Source: Rubrobacteraceae bacterium
GTDB taxonomy: Bacteria > Actinomycetota > Rubrobacteria > Rubrobacterales > Rubrobacteraceae
Assembly (NCBI GenBank): GCA_030448125.1
Contig: JAUJNO010000017.1
Location: forward strand, 1-49,586
Direction: 5' to 3'
DNA length: 49,586 nt
A model generated the notes under the pieces. It saw only the letters and a list, made by a program, of their open reading frames with translations. It ran no database searches and was not told the origin of the DNA. The first letter of the stretch is position 1, and every line of letters starts with the position of its first letter. A program made the translations under genes and the position numbers. Positions 6,313-15,653 of this stretch are shown here, piece after piece.

Positions 6313-7825
6313 CCTCCCGTTCGAGCTCTTCTAAAAGTTCCCGGACGACGCTCGCGTCGTGGAAGGACACGTCGCCCTCCGGCAGGTGCTGTATCCTCTC
6401 GTGTCCCTTGCCCGCCACGACCACCACGTCCCCAGGTCCTGCCGCCCTCAACGCCCGCCGGATCGCCGCCCGCCTATCCAGCACGACCTCGTACCGTCCC
6501 GGGCCGCCCTCGGAGCCCGCGGCGACCTCACGGGCTATCTTCCCCGGGTCCTCGGTGTAGGCGTCGTCGGTAGTTATTATGCTCAACTCCGCGAGGTTCG
6601 ACGCAACCCGGCCCATCAAGGGGCGCTTCGCCACGTCCCGATCCCCGGCCGCCCCAAACACGCAAAGGACGCGCCCACCGCCGGCATCCGCGACCTCACG
6701 AGCGACGTCCAGAGCGGCTTCGAGCGCCACGTCGGTGTGGGCGTAGTCCACGATCACCTCGAAGCCGAGCCTCCCGCTCGAGATGAGCCGCTCGAACCTG
6801 CCCGGCACCTGCCCCATCTCTCGCACGGCTCGGACCACCACCTCCTCCTCTACCCCCAGCGCCAGCGCGAGCGCCGCCGCCCCGGTCACGTTCTCGACGT
6901 TATAACTACCGAGCAGGGGGCTCTCGACCTTTAGAACGCCTCCCGGGTGACGGAGCAGAAAGGCTGTCCCTCCCCGCACCGGCCTTACGCCCTCGACGCG
7001 GTAGTCCGCGTCCCGCGCGACGCCGAACGTCTTCACGCCCGGGATCTCCCCGGCGAGCCTGCGCCCGTAAGGGTCGTCCGCGTTGGCCAGCTTCGGGCCT
7101 CGGGGCCCGACCCAGCGAAAGAGTTCACGCTTGGCGCGATAGTACTCCTCCATCGAGCCGTGGAGGTCGAGGTGGTCCCGAGTGAGGTTGGTGAAGAGCG
7201 CGCCCGCGAAGCGCGTACCCGCGACTCGCTTCAAGGCAACCCCGTGCGAGGAGACCTCCAAAACGGCGTGCTCGACCCCGGCGTCGAGCATCTCCCGCAG
7301 GGTGCCTTGCACCTCGACGGCCTCGGGCGTGGTGCGGACGGTAGGGCGCCGCTCACCCCCGCGCTCTCCACCGGCTCCCCCGGGCCCGCCGAAGATCACC
7401 TCGGCCGTGGTCATGAGGCCGCACTTACCGGAGGTGTGGGCGGCGAGGATCGAGTACAGGGTATAGGAGGTCGTGGTCTTGCCGTTAGTACCGGTTACGC
7501 CGTAGACCTCCATCTCCGCGGAAGGGTCCCCAAACACGGCGCACGCGAGTGCCGCGAGCGCCGCCCGGGCGTCGGGTACGACGACGGCGGGCACGCCCGA
7601 GGAACCCGGCGGCAACTCGCGCTCGGTCACGACGAGCGCCGCCCCACGCCGCAGGGCCTCCGGGACGAACTCGGCGCCGTCGCGCCGGAAGCCGGGGATC
7701 GCCACGAAGGCGAAGCCGGGCTCGACGAGACGCGAGTCGTGGGTAACGCCGCCGACGCCTTCTACCCCCGACGGCGGCTCCGCTCCCAGGATTCGGGCCA
7801 GCTGTGCGTTTAGAAGGGAGACCAC
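6305..7825 (-). CDS. murE: UDP-MurNAc-tripeptide ligase MurE (probably lysine- rather than DAP-adding)
   Basis: This enzyme adds the third stem-peptide residue to UDP-MurNAc-L-Ala-D-Glu in peptidoglycan synthesis. Seen are the substrate loop THDSRLVEPGFAFVAI, the ATP loop YGVTGTNGKTTTSYTL, RTTPEA, LEVSSHGVALKRV, NLTRDHLDLHG and GRFERL with VDYAHT. DAP-specific enzymes carry DNPR near the C-terminal domain; here it reads TTDDAYTEDP, so DAP specificity is not supported. Lysine-type peptidoglycan, reported for Rubrobacter, would fit. I chose GTG 7825 (506 residues, normal for the family): a TACACT -10 box sits seven bases upstream, which would make the message leaderless. A longer frame to 7909 adds an unrelated sequence. 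Confidence 0.9.
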   Translation of the reverse strand: MVSLLNAQLARILGAEPPSGVEGVGGVTHDSRLVEPGFAFVAIPGFRRDGAEFVPEALRRGAALVVTERELPPGSSGVPAVVVPDARAALAALACAVFGDPSAEMEVYGVTGTNGKTTTSYTLYSILAAHTSGKCGLMTTAEVIFGGPGGAGGERGGERRPTVRTTPEAVEVQGTLREMLDAGVEHAVLEVSSHGVALKRVAGTRFAGALFTNLTRDHLDLHGSMEEYYRAKRELFRWVGPRGPKLANADDPYGRRLAGEIPGVKTFGVARDADYRVEGVRPVRGGTAFLLRHPGGVLKVESPLLGSYNVENVTGAAALALALGVEEEVVVRAVREMGQVPGRFERLISSGRLGFEVIVDYAHTDVALEAALDVAREVADAGGGRVLCVFGAAGDRDVAKRPLMGRVASNLAELSIITTDDAYTEDPGKIAREVAAGSEGGPGRYEVVLDRRAAIRRALRAAGPGDVVVVAGKGHERIQHLPEGDVSFHDASVVRELLEELEREDD

Positions 7826-7832
7826 AACCCGT

Positions 7833-7838
7833 AGTGTA
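7833..7838 (-). promoter_or_regulatory. -10 element of a probable leaderless murE promoter
   Basis: TACACT on the minus strand lies 7 nt before GTG 7825, the spacing expected when transcription starts at the start codon. No good -35 hexamer is visible. Confidence 0.4.
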
Positions 7839-8074
7839 GCAAGGGCCGCGACGCGCACGCCCGTGTACACGCCCACGTAGCGCCCGCTGCTACCACCGCG
7901 AGACCCCATCTGTAGATCAAGTGAACGAAATTACTCCAATTTTCGGTGACGCCCTTCAGGTTGTGTGTTAGCCTACGCGGGTCATTTTTTACGGAGACTT
8001 AACAAACGTAGGAAACTGAGGCACTGAGGGCGCAGCCGCGACACGTGGCGGCCTCTCTACCAGAAAGGGGACGG

Positions 8075-9193
8075 ATGTCGGCCGAAAGCACCTCGATGTT
8101 GGCGGAACGGACGGACGAGCTTCTGAACCGGGGCCGGAGCCAGGGGTTTATAAGCACCGACGATGTCGCGGATCTGTTGCAGGAGGGGGAGCTTTCGGCA
8201 GCCGAGGTAGAGGAGTTCTACGCCACCCTCGAAGAGGAGGCGATAAACCTCGTGGAGGGCGAGGGTACAACGCCCCCGGAGGCTGCGCCCATGGTCTCCC
8301 CGGCCTCCGCCGGCGCGACGCAGGGGGTCCCGGAGACTCCCGCGGTGCAGATAGCGCACGCGGTGGCGACGGGTGACTCGATCAGGATGTACCTCGCGGA
8401 GATCGGGCGGGTCAAGCTCCTCACGCACGCCGACGAAATACGTCTCGCCAAAGGCATCGCCCGCGGCTGTAAACGCTCCAAGGACCGGCTCGTCGAGGCC
8501 AACCTGAGGCTGGTAGTCTCGATCGCCAAGAAGTACCGCAATCGCGGGGTCTCTTTCCTGGACCTGATCCAGGAGGGGAACCTCGGCCTTATCCGGGCGG
8601 CCGAGAAGTTCGATCACACAAAGGGCTACAAGTTCTCGACCTACGCGACGTGGTGGATCCGGCAGGCCATAACCCGCGCCATCGCCGACAAGGGCCGCAC
8701 GATCCGAATCCCGGTCCACATGGTCGAGAAGGTAAACAAGTTTCACAGGACGCACCGCCGTATGACGCAGACCCTGGGACGCGAGCCGATCGACGAGGAG
8801 ATCGCCCGCGAGCTGGAGATGCCGATCGAGGAAGCCTTGAGGCTGCAGGAGATCAGCCAGAGGGCCATCAGCCTCGAAACCCCCGTCGGCGACGAGGACT
8901 CCTCCCACCTCGGCGACTTCCTGGAGGACGCGACCGCGGTAACGCCCACGGAGGCGGTCTCCGAGGCCTTGCTCAAGTCGCACCTTAGAGAAGCTCTGGA
9001 CGAGTTGCCCGAGAGGGAACGCCAGATCATCGAGCTCAGGTTCGGGATGAAGGACGACAGGCCCCGCACCCTCGAGGAGGTCGGCCGCGAGTTCGACATC
9101 ACGCGCGAACGGGTGCGCCAGATCCAGATGAAGACCCTCAATCTCCTCCGCGAGCAGCGCCGCACCCAGAACCTGCGTGAGTACCTCCGGTAG
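8075..9193 (+). CDS. rpoD: Primary RNA polymerase sigma factor (RpoD/SigA)
   Basis: A sigma-70 group 1 factor of 372 residues. Region 1.2 is [20 protein letters not shown], region 2 contains [38 protein letters not shown] and the -10-binding part [20 protein letters not shown], region 3 is [20 protein letters not shown], and region 4.2 is [20 protein letters not shown]. Region 1.1 is short, with a helical [20 protein letters not shown] segment. AAAGGGGA precedes ATG 8075 by six bases, better than GTG 8045. It is divergent from murE, and its 3' end overlaps the next gene by 17 bp. Confidence 0.93.
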   Translation: MSAESTSMLAERTDELLNRGRSQGFISTDDVADLLQEGELSAAEVEEFYATLEEEAINLVEGEGTTPPEAAPMVSPASAGATQGVPETPAVQIAHAVATGDSIRMYLAEIGRVKLLTHADEIRLAKGIARGCKRSKDRLVEANLRLVVSIAKKYRNRGVSFLDLIQEGNLGLIRAAEKFDHTKGYKFSTYATWWIRQAITRAIADKGRTIRIPVHMVEKVNKFHRTHRRMTQTLGREPIDEEIARELEMPIEEALRLQEISQRAISLETPVGDEDSSHLGDFLEDATAVTPTEAVSEALLKSHLREALDELPERERQIIELRFGMKDDRPRTLEEVGREFDITRERVRQIQMKTLNLLREQRRTQNLREYLR

Positions 9194-10013
9194 CGTCCCT
9201 CTCCCCGGGGGTCCCGGCGACGAGTCTCCCAAGAAGCTCGACGCCTTCGTCCGCGAGTTGGCCCGGGCGGCCGGGGAGCTGCACCTCTCGCGCCTGACGG
9301 ATCCCGGCGAGATCAAGGAGAAAGCCCCCAAGGACCTCGTCACAGAGGTGGACCTCCTCTCTGAGGAGCTCTTGATCTCGCGCATCCGCGAACGTTACCC
9401 GGACGACGCTATCCTCTCCGAGGAGCAGGGCGGCGAAATCTCCCCAACCGGCCGTACCTGGCTCCTGGACCCCGTGGACGGCACGGCCAACTTCGCCCGC
9501 GCCAACCCCCTCTTCTGCGTCTGCATCTCCGTCGTCGAGGGCGACGAGGTGAAGCATGCGGCGGTCGGCGCCCCGCGCCTCGGCGACGTCTACCACGCGT
9601 CTTCGGGCGGCGGGGCCTTCCGAGACTCGGCCTCCGGGGAGACCTACCCCTTGCGCGTGGCGCGGGCGGAGAGGCTCGAGGACTCCTTTGTCGGGGTGGA
9701 CTTCTCTTATCAAGGCGGCAGCGATCCCGCCAAGAACAATATCCTTGAGGTCTTCCGCTCCTGCTGGCAGGTTCGCTCCCTCGGTAGCGCGGGCATCCGG
9801 GGGGCCTGGCTCGCGGCAGGCTACCTCGACGTCTCCATCGGTACCCGCAACACCGCCTGGGACTACGCCCCCACCGCCCTCCTCGTCTCCGAGGCCGGTG
9901 GTAGCGTCACGGGCCTGGCCGGAGAACCCTGGACCTACGACTCCGACGGCCTCGTCGCCACCAACAACGAAACCCTCCAAACAGAGGTACTAAGGCTCAT
10001 AGCCGGAGGCTAA
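9177..10013 (+). CDS. Inositol monophosphatase family phosphatase
   Basis: A 278-residue Mg-dependent phosphatase of the IMPase/FBPase/CysQ fold. Metal-site motifs are in order: [37 protein letters not shown] (the DPxDGT signature) and the C-terminal [15 protein letters not shown]. Its natural substrate may be inositol-1-phosphate, histidinol phosphate, fructose bisphosphate or PAP; the motifs do not separate these. The start (GTG 9177) overlaps the last codons of rpoD, so the two are probably co-translated. Confidence 0.85.
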   Translation: MSTSGSVPLPGGPGDESPKKLDAFVRELARAAGELHLSRLTDPGEIKEKAPKDLVTEVDLLSEELLISRIRERYPDDAILSEEQGGEISPTGRTWLLDPVDGTANFARANPLFCVCISVVEGDEVKHAAVGAPRLGDVYHASSGGGAFRDSASGETYPLRVARAERLEDSFVGVDFSYQGGSDPAKNNILEVFRSCWQVRSLGSAGIRGAWLAAGYLDVSIGTRNTAWDYAPTALLVSEAGGSVTGLAGEPWTYDSDGLVATNNETLQTEVLRLIAGG

Positions 10014-10050
10014 CCGCCTCCTCTCCTTTCACTACCAAAGCATATCGCTA

Positions 10051-12342
10051 CTACTGGGGAGCGGGTTGCGCCTGTCCGGAGACCGGTTGGAGAGCAGGCT
10101 GCGACCGCGTGGGGACCGGGAGTTGTTGCGGTGGGTTTGGGACTGGTGGCTGCCGCGGTTGAGCGGGCTGCGGGGAGGCGGGTTGCGTCTGCTGCGGTTG
10201 CGTGGCGGAGGCAGCCTCTCGCCCGTAAATCGGCGGCGGCTTCGGGTTCTCCGGCGGTTGTTGCGGTTGGCCATAGAGTGGTTTCGGCGGGGTTGCGGAC
10301 TCCTGTTTCTCTTTCTGTAAGGCCTTCTGATCGAGCTTGCCGTAGGCGCGCCCGCCCACCCCGATCTTGAGATTGAGGTCCGAGCTCGGGGTGTCGAGCT
10401 GCTGGACAGGAAGGTCTTTCGTGGCCTCCTGCATGTACAGGGACCAGATGTCGAGCGGGAAGTTCTCGCCGTTGATCTCCGGGAACCCCCGGACGTACGT
10501 CATCGAGCGACGCTCCTCGGGGTAGCCGACCCAGACGCTCGTCGCGAGCTGCGGCACGTAGCCTACGAACCAGGCGTCCACGAATAGCTCCGACGTTCCG
10601 GTCTTGGCGGCCGAAGGACGGCCGAGCTCGGCGTCCAGGTTCCGGTAGCGGCCCGCTGTGCCCCGCTCCACGACGCCGCGCAGGGTCTGGGTGATGGCGG
10701 CTGCCTGGTCCCTGGTAAGGACCCCGGTTCCCGTTTGCTCGTACTCCTGGACCGTGACCTCCTCTCCGCTCTCCCCTTCCCTGGTTACCCTCTCGATCAG
10801 GTACGGTTCCATGTGGGTGCCGCCGTTTGCGAGGGTCGAGTACGAGGAGGCCATGTCGAGTGGCGTTACCCCCTCGCCGATGCCCCCTATGGCCATCGGA
10901 GGGTAGGTGTCGATGGTGCTCTGGATACCCATGCTGTTCGCCAGGGCCGCCACGTTCTCTAGCCCTAAGTCGAGGGCGAGCTGGACGAAGACCGTGTTGT
11001 CCGACTGCTCGGTGGCGTGCCTCACGGAGATCGGACCGCGCTGGACGTAGTTGTAGTTCTGGACCTGGTAGGGCTCGCCGCCGGTGTCTATGCTCAGGTC
11101 CTTCGACTCGTAACCTGTCTCGGGGGAGAGGCCCTGCCGGATCGCCTCGGCCAGCACGAACGTCTTGAACGAGCTGCCGGGCTGCCGCTTGCCCTGCGTC
11201 GCGAGGTTGAACTTCACCTGCTCGAAGTCCGAGCCCCCGACCACCGCCCTGACCGCGCCCGTGGAAGGCTCCACGGAGACCAGGGACGCCGAAGGGTCGT
11301 CCGACTCCGGCTCGATCACCTTGTCCACCGCCGCTGCTGCGTGCTCCTGCAACCTAGGATCGAGGGTCGTGTAGATCTTCAACCCGCCCTCGTAGAGGGC
11401 CCGGTCGCCGTACTGCTCGGCGAGCTCCTTGCGGACCGCGTCCAGGAAGTACGCGTTCTCGCTCTCGGGCTCGACCTGCCCGCGGCTCAAGGAAAGGTCC
11501 TCGGCCACCGCCCCGGCGTGCTCCTCCGGGGTCACGTAGCCATGCTCCAGCATCCTATCCAGGACGACGTCGCGCCTCTTGCGCGCGCTCTCGGGGTCGG
11601 TGAAGGGGTCGTAGGTGCCGGGTAGGTTGATGATTCCCGCGAGCAGCGCCGACTCCGGGAGGGTAAGCTCGGCCGCTTCTTTGTCGTAGTAGGTGCGGGC
11701 GGCCGCCTCAATGCCGTAGGCGTTCGCTCCGAAGTACACGGTGTTTAGGTACTGCTCGAGGATCTCGTCCTTCTCGTGCGCCTCCTCGTACTGCCAGGCC
11801 AGGGACGCCTCGGTCATCTTGCGCTGGAAGGAGGGGATCTGGCGCTGCTCCTGGGCTATGTAAGTGTTCTTGACGAGCTGCTGGGTGATGGTCGAGCCAC
11901 CCTGCCGGACGGAGAGGTCCTTTACGTTCTCCCCGGCGGCCCGGCCTATCGCCTCGAAGTCGATGCCCCGGTGCTCGTAGAAGCGGTGGTCCTCGATGGC
12001 GATCACCGCGTCTCGCAAGGTCGGGTCGATCTCGTCGAGACCCACGACGAAGCGGTTCTGCACGCCGTGCAGTTCGTCCACGACGTTGCCGCCCGAGTCG
12101 TAGACGACGGAGGTCTGGGCGAGCTCGGTGGCGGAGTACTGGTCGAGCTCGGGCAGGTCTTCGGCGACCTGAGCGTAGGTGTAGGCGAAGGTGCCGACGA
12201 GCGCGACGACCGAAGCCAGGAAAACCGAGACGAGCCCGACGACGGCAATCCTCACGACGCTCCACGTCCGTTCCCGCTTCTGACGCTTTACCTGTCGCCT
12301 CTGCCGGCGGCGACTCAGCCTGGCGAACCCTTCGTGGTCCAT
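10051..12342 (-). CDS. Class A penicillin-binding protein (PBP1-type)
   Basis: A bifunctional peptidoglycan glycosyltransferase/transpeptidase of 763 residues with a short cytoplasmic basic region, one transmembrane helix (VVRIAVVGLVSVFLASVVAL) and an extracytoplasmic body. Glycosyltransferase motifs: AIEDHRFYEHRGID with the catalytic Glu, RQGGSTITQQLVKNTY, and KDEILEQYLNTVYFG. Transpeptidase motifs: PGSSFKTFVL (SxxK), EQSDN (SxN) and AAKTGTSELFVDAW (KTG). The last ~85 residues are a Pro/Gln/Ala-rich tail without fold. Start ATG 12342 is nine bases from an exact TATAAT. It may be sold as ponA, but the paralogue cannot be chosen. Confidence 0.9.
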   Translation of the reverse strand: MDHEGFARLSRRRQRRQVKRQKRERTWSVVRIAVVGLVSVFLASVVALVGTFAYTYAQVAEDLPELDQYSATELAQTSVVYDSGGNVVDELHGVQNRFVVGLDEIDPTLRDAVIAIEDHRFYEHRGIDFEAIGRAAGENVKDLSVRQGGSTITQQLVKNTYIAQEQRQIPSFQRKMTEASLAWQYEEAHEKDEILEQYLNTVYFGANAYGIEAAARTYYDKEAAELTLPESALLAGIINLPGTYDPFTDPESARKRRDVVLDRMLEHGYVTPEEHAGAVAEDLSLSRGQVEPESENAYFLDAVRKELAEQYGDRALYEGGLKIYTTLDPRLQEHAAAAVDKVIEPESDDPSASLVSVEPSTGAVRAVVGGSDFEQVKFNLATQGKRQPGSSFKTFVLAEAIRQGLSPETGYESKDLSIDTGGEPYQVQNYNYVQRGPISVRHATEQSDNTVFVQLALDLGLENVAALANSMGIQSTIDTYPPMAIGGIGEGVTPLDMASSYSTLANGGTHMEPYLIERVTREGESGEEVTVQEYEQTGTGVLTRDQAAAITQTLRGVVERGTAGRYRNLDAELGRPSAAKTGTSELFVDAWFVGYVPQLATSVWVGYPEERRSMTYVRGFPEINGENFPLDIWSLYMQEATKDLPVQQLDTPSSDLNLKIGVGGRAYGKLDQKALQKEKQESATPPKPLYGQPQQPPENPKPPPIYGREAASATQPQQTQPASPQPAQPRQPPVPNPPQQLPVPTRSQPALQPVSGQAQPAPQ

Positions 12343-12351
12343 GAAGCGGCT

Positions 12352-12357
12352 ATTATA
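12352..12357 (-). promoter_or_regulatory. Consensus -10 (TATAAT) of the PBP gene
   Basis: TATAAT on the minus strand is separated by 9 nt from the ATG at 12342, implying a transcript that starts at or just before the start codon. No clear -35 is seen. The divergent aminotransferase gene begins within 71 bp. Confidence 0.6.
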
Positions 12358-12412
12358 CAGAAGGGTAAAAGCCCTCGACCTTAAAGCTGAATTAGAGAAA
12401 GAGCGTACCCTC

Positions 12413-13552
12413 ATGAACCTTCCACGTAAGATGTTCCCCGCCCTCGCCGGCAACTCCTACGTCTACCTCAACTCCGGCGGCAGCGGCCCACCCTCCCGCG
12501 AGACGATAGGGGCCATGCGCGAGGCGGACGATCTGTGCTCGGGTCCCGCCTACCTCGAAGGGACGGATTTCTACGCCCACCAGCGCGACATGTACGCCCG
12601 CGCCCGCGAAGCGGCTGGCCATCTTTTGAACGCGGCCCCGGATAGCCTGGCCCTCACCCAGAGCACCACCCACGGCATGAACCTCGGCGCTTTCGCCCTC
12701 GACTGGGAGGTAGGCGACGAGGTCGTCTCGAGCCGCTCCGAGCACCCAGGATGTCTCGTCCCTCTGCACGCCCTGGAGAGGCGTTACGGCGTCCGGCTGA
12801 GGCTCGTCGAGCCCCCGATCACAGCCGAAAAGGTCGAGGCAGCGATGACCCCGAAGACGCGCCTCGTCTCCGTCTCGCACGTGGACTGGACTACGGGCGA
12901 GGTCCTACCGCTAGAGGAGATCTCGGCACTCGCCCGCGACCGGGACGCCCTGACCCTCGTGGATGGCGCCCAGAGCGTAGGAAACATCCCCGTGGACGTC
13001 CCCGCGACCGGCGTCGATATGTACGCCTTTACCGGCCACAAGTGGGTCCTGGGACCGGAGGGCATGGGCGCCTTCTACGTCCGTCCCGGCCTGGAGGTCG
13101 AGAGTACGAGCCTCGGCTACGCCTCCCTCTCGGACTCCACAGCGTTCAAGGCTGAGGGCGGCTACGACGAGCATGTCCACGAGGGCGCGAGACGCTTCGA
13201 GGCCTCGACGATGAGCCCGGCCCTGGCGGCCGGCTTCGCCGCGGCGACAGGCGCCGTTCACGAGCGTGGCGAGGAGGGCTTCGCGGAGATACGGCGCCGC
13301 GCCAATCTTCTGATGGGCCTCCTGGAAGAGATGCCCCGCATCACGCTCCGCTCCCCCCGCCCCGCCCGCTCGGGCCTCGTAAGCTTCGAGGTCGCGGGCG
13401 TGGCACCGAAGGAAGCCGCCGAGAGGCTCCTCGCGCAGGAGTTCGTCGTCCGCTTCATCCCGGAGCCGTACCCTTACGTTCGGGCGAGCACGCACCTCTT
13501 CAACTCGGAGGAAGAGTTGGAGGCGTTGGCAGAGGCCGTAAACAAGTTGTGA
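12413..13552 (+). CDS. Class V aminotransferase-fold PLP enzyme (cysteine desulfurase / isopenicillin-N-epimerase-like)
   Basis: A 379-residue fold-type I PLP enzyme. YLNSGGSGPPSRETIGAM is the N-terminal class V motif; LTQSTTHGMNLGAFAL, VVSSRSEHPGCLVPLHAL, SHVDWTTGEVLPLEEI, TLVDGAQSVGNIPVDV (PLP-binding Asp) and AFTGHKWVLGPEGMGAFYV (Schiff-base Lys) follow. No catalytic-loop cysteine of SufS/IscS type is apparent near the C-terminal RFIPEPYPYVRASTHLFNSEEE, so a desulfurase role is unproven. ATG 12413 is chosen because the family alignment begins just after it. It is divergent from the PBP gene and stands alone. Confidence 0.78.
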   Translation: MNLPRKMFPALAGNSYVYLNSGGSGPPSRETIGAMREADDLCSGPAYLEGTDFYAHQRDMYARAREAAGHLLNAAPDSLALTQSTTHGMNLGAFALDWEVGDEVVSSRSEHPGCLVPLHALERRYGVRLRLVEPPITAEKVEAAMTPKTRLVSVSHVDWTTGEVLPLEEISALARDRDALTLVDGAQSVGNIPVDVPATGVDMYAFTGHKWVLGPEGMGAFYVRPGLEVESTSLGYASLSDSTAFKAEGGYDEHVHEGARRFEASTMSPALAAGFAAATGAVHERGEEGFAEIRRRANLLMGLLEEMPRITLRSPRPARSGLVSFEVAGVAPKEAAERLLAQEFVVRFIPEPYPYVRASTHLFNSEEELEALAEAVNKL

Positions 13553-13631
13553 CGCGAGCCAGCCCCCGGGCCGTTCTCGAGCGTTCCGGATGCCCCGGCT
13601 CCTGGATGAAGGCGCTCCAGTCCGGTGGAGG

Positions 13632-14045
13632 CTATCGGCCTTCCGACGTGCCTTCGGCCACGGCGTCGGCTTCTATCTCCACGAGCATCTCCGGCGAGAT
13701 GAGCCGCCGCACCTCGACCATGCTGGTGGCGGGGCGGATCTCCCCGAAGAACTCGCCGTGGGCCTTTCCCACCTCCTCCCACTCCTCGATGTTGGTCACG
13801 TAGATCCTGGTCCGCACCACCTCCGAAAGTCCCGCCCCCACCTTTCGCAACGCCGCCTCGATATTCCTCAGTGCCTGCACAGCTTGCGCGTACGGATCGC
13901 CCATGCCCACGACCTCCCCGTCCTCGCCGGTCGCGGTCGTGCCGGAGACGTACACAAACGGTCCCACGCGCACCGCCCGCGAGTAGCCTACGGCGGACTC
14001 CCACCGGGCTCCGCTGGATACGTTCTTTCGTCGAAAATCCACCAT
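13632..14045 (-). CDS. RidA/YjgF/UK114-family protein
   Basis: A 137-residue trimeric enamine/imine deaminase-like protein, which hydrolyses reactive intermediates from PLP enzymes such as 2-aminoacrylate. Visible: [56 protein letters not shown] and the arginine-containing [26 protein letters not shown] lies upstream of ATG 14045. It is convergent with the neighbouring PLP enzyme gene; a functional link is possible. It is divergent from the AbrB-type gene. Confidence 0.88.
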   Translation of the reverse strand: MVDFRRKNVSSGARWESAVGYSRAVRVGPFVYVSGTTATGEDGEVVGMGDPYAQAVQALRNIEAALRKVGAGLSEVVRTRIYVTNIEEWEEVGKAHGEFFGEIRPATSMVEVRRLISPEMLVEIEADAVAEGTSEGR

Positions 14046-14110
14046 CTCTTCTCCTCTTTGATCTCACGATTTGTGTCACATATCTCTACTCGCGGCACAA
14101 TACTGAAACC

Positions 14111-14377
14111 ATGGAGCACTTTGAAGATCAGACACGGGTAAACGTAGGCCCACAAGGGAGGATCGTTATCCCCGCCCGGTTGAGGAGGTCTCTCGCCATA
14201 AAGCAGGGGGACACTCTGGTCGTCCGATCCGAGGAGAGGCGGTTAGTCCTGGAGAAGAGGGAAGAAGTTTTGGCCCGGATACGAAGACGCTTCGGGAGCG
14301 TATCTCGCGGGGTGAGCTTGGCGGACGAGTTGATCTTCGAGCGGCGAGAAGAGGCCCGGCGAGAGCAGGCGGGGTAG
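14111..14377 (+). CDS. AbrB/MazE/SpoVT-domain antitoxin or regulator
   Basis: An 88-residue protein with an N-terminal swapped-hairpin AbrB domain: TRVNVGPQGRIVIPARLRRS and KQGDTLVVRSEERRLVLEKR. The C-terminal helical part (RRFGSVSRGVSLADELIFER) is where VapB-type antitoxins grip their toxin. It overlaps in context with the PIN-domain frame that follows at once, making a type II toxin-antitoxin module. Antitoxins of this kind usually repress their own promoter. Confidence 0.85.
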   Translation: MEHFEDQTRVNVGPQGRIVIPARLRRSLAIKQGDTLVVRSEERRLVLEKREEVLARIRRRFGSVSRGVSLADELIFERREEARREQAG

Positions 14378-14424
14378 TAGGCGCCGCTCGTCCCTACTCC
14401 TGTGTACTCGATGCCTCCACCCTG

Positions 14425-14769
14425 TTGGCTCTGCTGCACGAGGAGCCTGGCGCCGACATCGTGGAGCCGCTCCTGGAGGAAGCGGTGATCTCCAGCGTCA
14501 ACTGGTCCGAGGTGATACAGAAGAGCCTGGCTTGCGGCGTGGAGTTAGAAGGCCTGCGGGAAGACCTGGAAGCCCTGGGGCTCGCCATCGCGCCGTTCGC
14601 CGTCGAGGACGCCGAAGCTTCGGCCCTGCTGCATGGCGAGACTGCGGGGTTCGGGCTCTCGCTGGCGGATCGGGCCTGCCTCGCACTATTCAGGAAGCTC
14701 AGGCTCCCGGCGCTCACGACGGATCAGGCGTGGGCCAACCGGAGATCGAGGCGGTCTCCGTACGTTTGA
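14425..14769 (+). CDS. PIN-domain (VapC-type) toxin lacking a usual start codon
   Basis: A PIN ribonuclease-like protein. The frame contains all four acidic active-site positions: Asp in VLDASTLLALL (codons from ~14401), Glu in ISSVNWSEVIQ, Asp in GLSLADRACLAL and Asp in LTTDQAWAN. The homologous region begins near 14395, but no ATG or GTG exists there in this frame; the first is TTG 14425, which would lose the first catalytic Asp. The frame stays open upstream into the abrB gene. Explanations are a start at a rare codon, a frameshift from abrB, a disabled toxin, or a base error. The coordinates use the TTG as a conservative start. Confidence 0.65.
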   Translation: MALLHEEPGADIVEPLLEEAVISSVNWSEVIQKSLACGVELEGLREDLEALGLAIAPFAVEDAEASALLHGETAGFGLSLADRACLALFRKLRLPALTTDQAWANRRSRRSPYV

Positions 14770-14780
14770 TCCGCTAGCCA

Positions 14781-15653
14781 TCACGAAGACGGCCTTCGCA
14801 TTCTCAACCGCGAGAGCGCATCCTGCTCGGACGCTTTGGAGACTTCCGGGTGGCGGTTGTGCTCGGCCACGAACACGTCGATCATTGCCCGCGCTATGCT
14901 GACCCTGGGCGGGAGCGTCGGGAGGTCGCCCACCGGGTACCAGCCCGCGTCCTCTATCTCCGCCGGGTCGATCCGAAGCTCGCCGCTGGCGTAATCGGCG
15001 ATGAACCCGAGCATGAGCGAGTTCGGGAAAGGCCACGGCTGGCTCCCGAAGTACCGCACGTTCGCGACCTCGACCCCAACCTCCTCATATATTTCCCGGC
15101 TTATGGTCTCCTCTATAGACTCTCCGGGCTCGACGAAACCCGCCAGCACGCTATACATCCCCGGCGGAAAGCCTGGCGAACGGGCGAGCAGGACTTCGTC
15201 CCCGCGCCGGACCAGCACGATAGCAGCCGGGCTCAACCGAGGGTAAAAGATCATCCCGCACCGCGGACACTCCTTCGCGAACTCGGTTGGTCCGGGCACT
15301 GTCTCTGCTCCGCACCTGCCGCAGAACCGGTGCGTCCGGTTCCATTCGACGATCTGCTTCGCGCGCCCCGCCTTCAGGAAGAAGTTCTCGTCTACGCCCC
15401 ACAAGCTTCGCAGATCCCGGAACACCATCCCCTCGGGCTCCTCAACGCCGGACCCGAGCTCGGCGGCCCAACACCGGCTGCCATCGAGGTTGCCCACCTC
15501 ACGCTGGAACGTCGCTTCGAGGCCGAGATCCTCCAGAGAAGCCGCCCGTGGTACGCCTACCGAACCGCCGTTATCCAGTATCAGCAGCTGGTCTCCGCGA
15601 AACGCGAACCATAGGGGCGCTTCGGTGCCCGCCAACCGGCTAATCGTGCCCAT
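14781..15653 (-). CDS. nudC: NADH pyrophosphatase / NAD-cap RNA hydrolase (NudC)
   Basis: A 290-residue Nudix enzyme that cleaves NAD(H) to NMN(H) and AMP and, in E. coli, removes NAD caps from RNA. It has a zinc ribbon (HRFCGRCGAETVP then KECPRCGMIFYP), the Nudix box beginning GFVEPGESIEETISREIYEE and continuing EVGVEV, and the NudC-specific SQPWPFPNSLMLGF shortly after. The N-terminal ~110 residues match the NudC N-terminal domain. ATG 15653 overlaps the stop of the upstream FAD/Fe-S gene by 14 bp, so the pair is co-transcribed and possibly coupled. Confidence 0.9.
   Translation of the reverse strand: MGTISRLAGTEAPLWFAFRGDQLLILDNGGSVGVPRAASLEDLGLEATFQREVGNLDGSRCWAAELGSGVEEPEGMVFRDLRSLWGVDENFFLKAGRAKQIVEWNRTHRFCGRCGAETVPGPTEFAKECPRCGMIFYPRLSPAAIVLVRRGDEVLLARSPGFPPGMYSVLAGFVEPGESIEETISREIYEEVGVEVANVRYFGSQPWPFPNSLMLGFIADYASGELRIDPAEIEDAGWYPVGDLPTLPPRVSIARAMIDVFVAEHNRHPEVSKASEQDALSRLRMRRPSS

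Noticed and set aside
8057..9385. 442-codon minus-strand frame opposite rpoD
   Set aside because: The sigma-factor motifs on the other strand are unambiguous.
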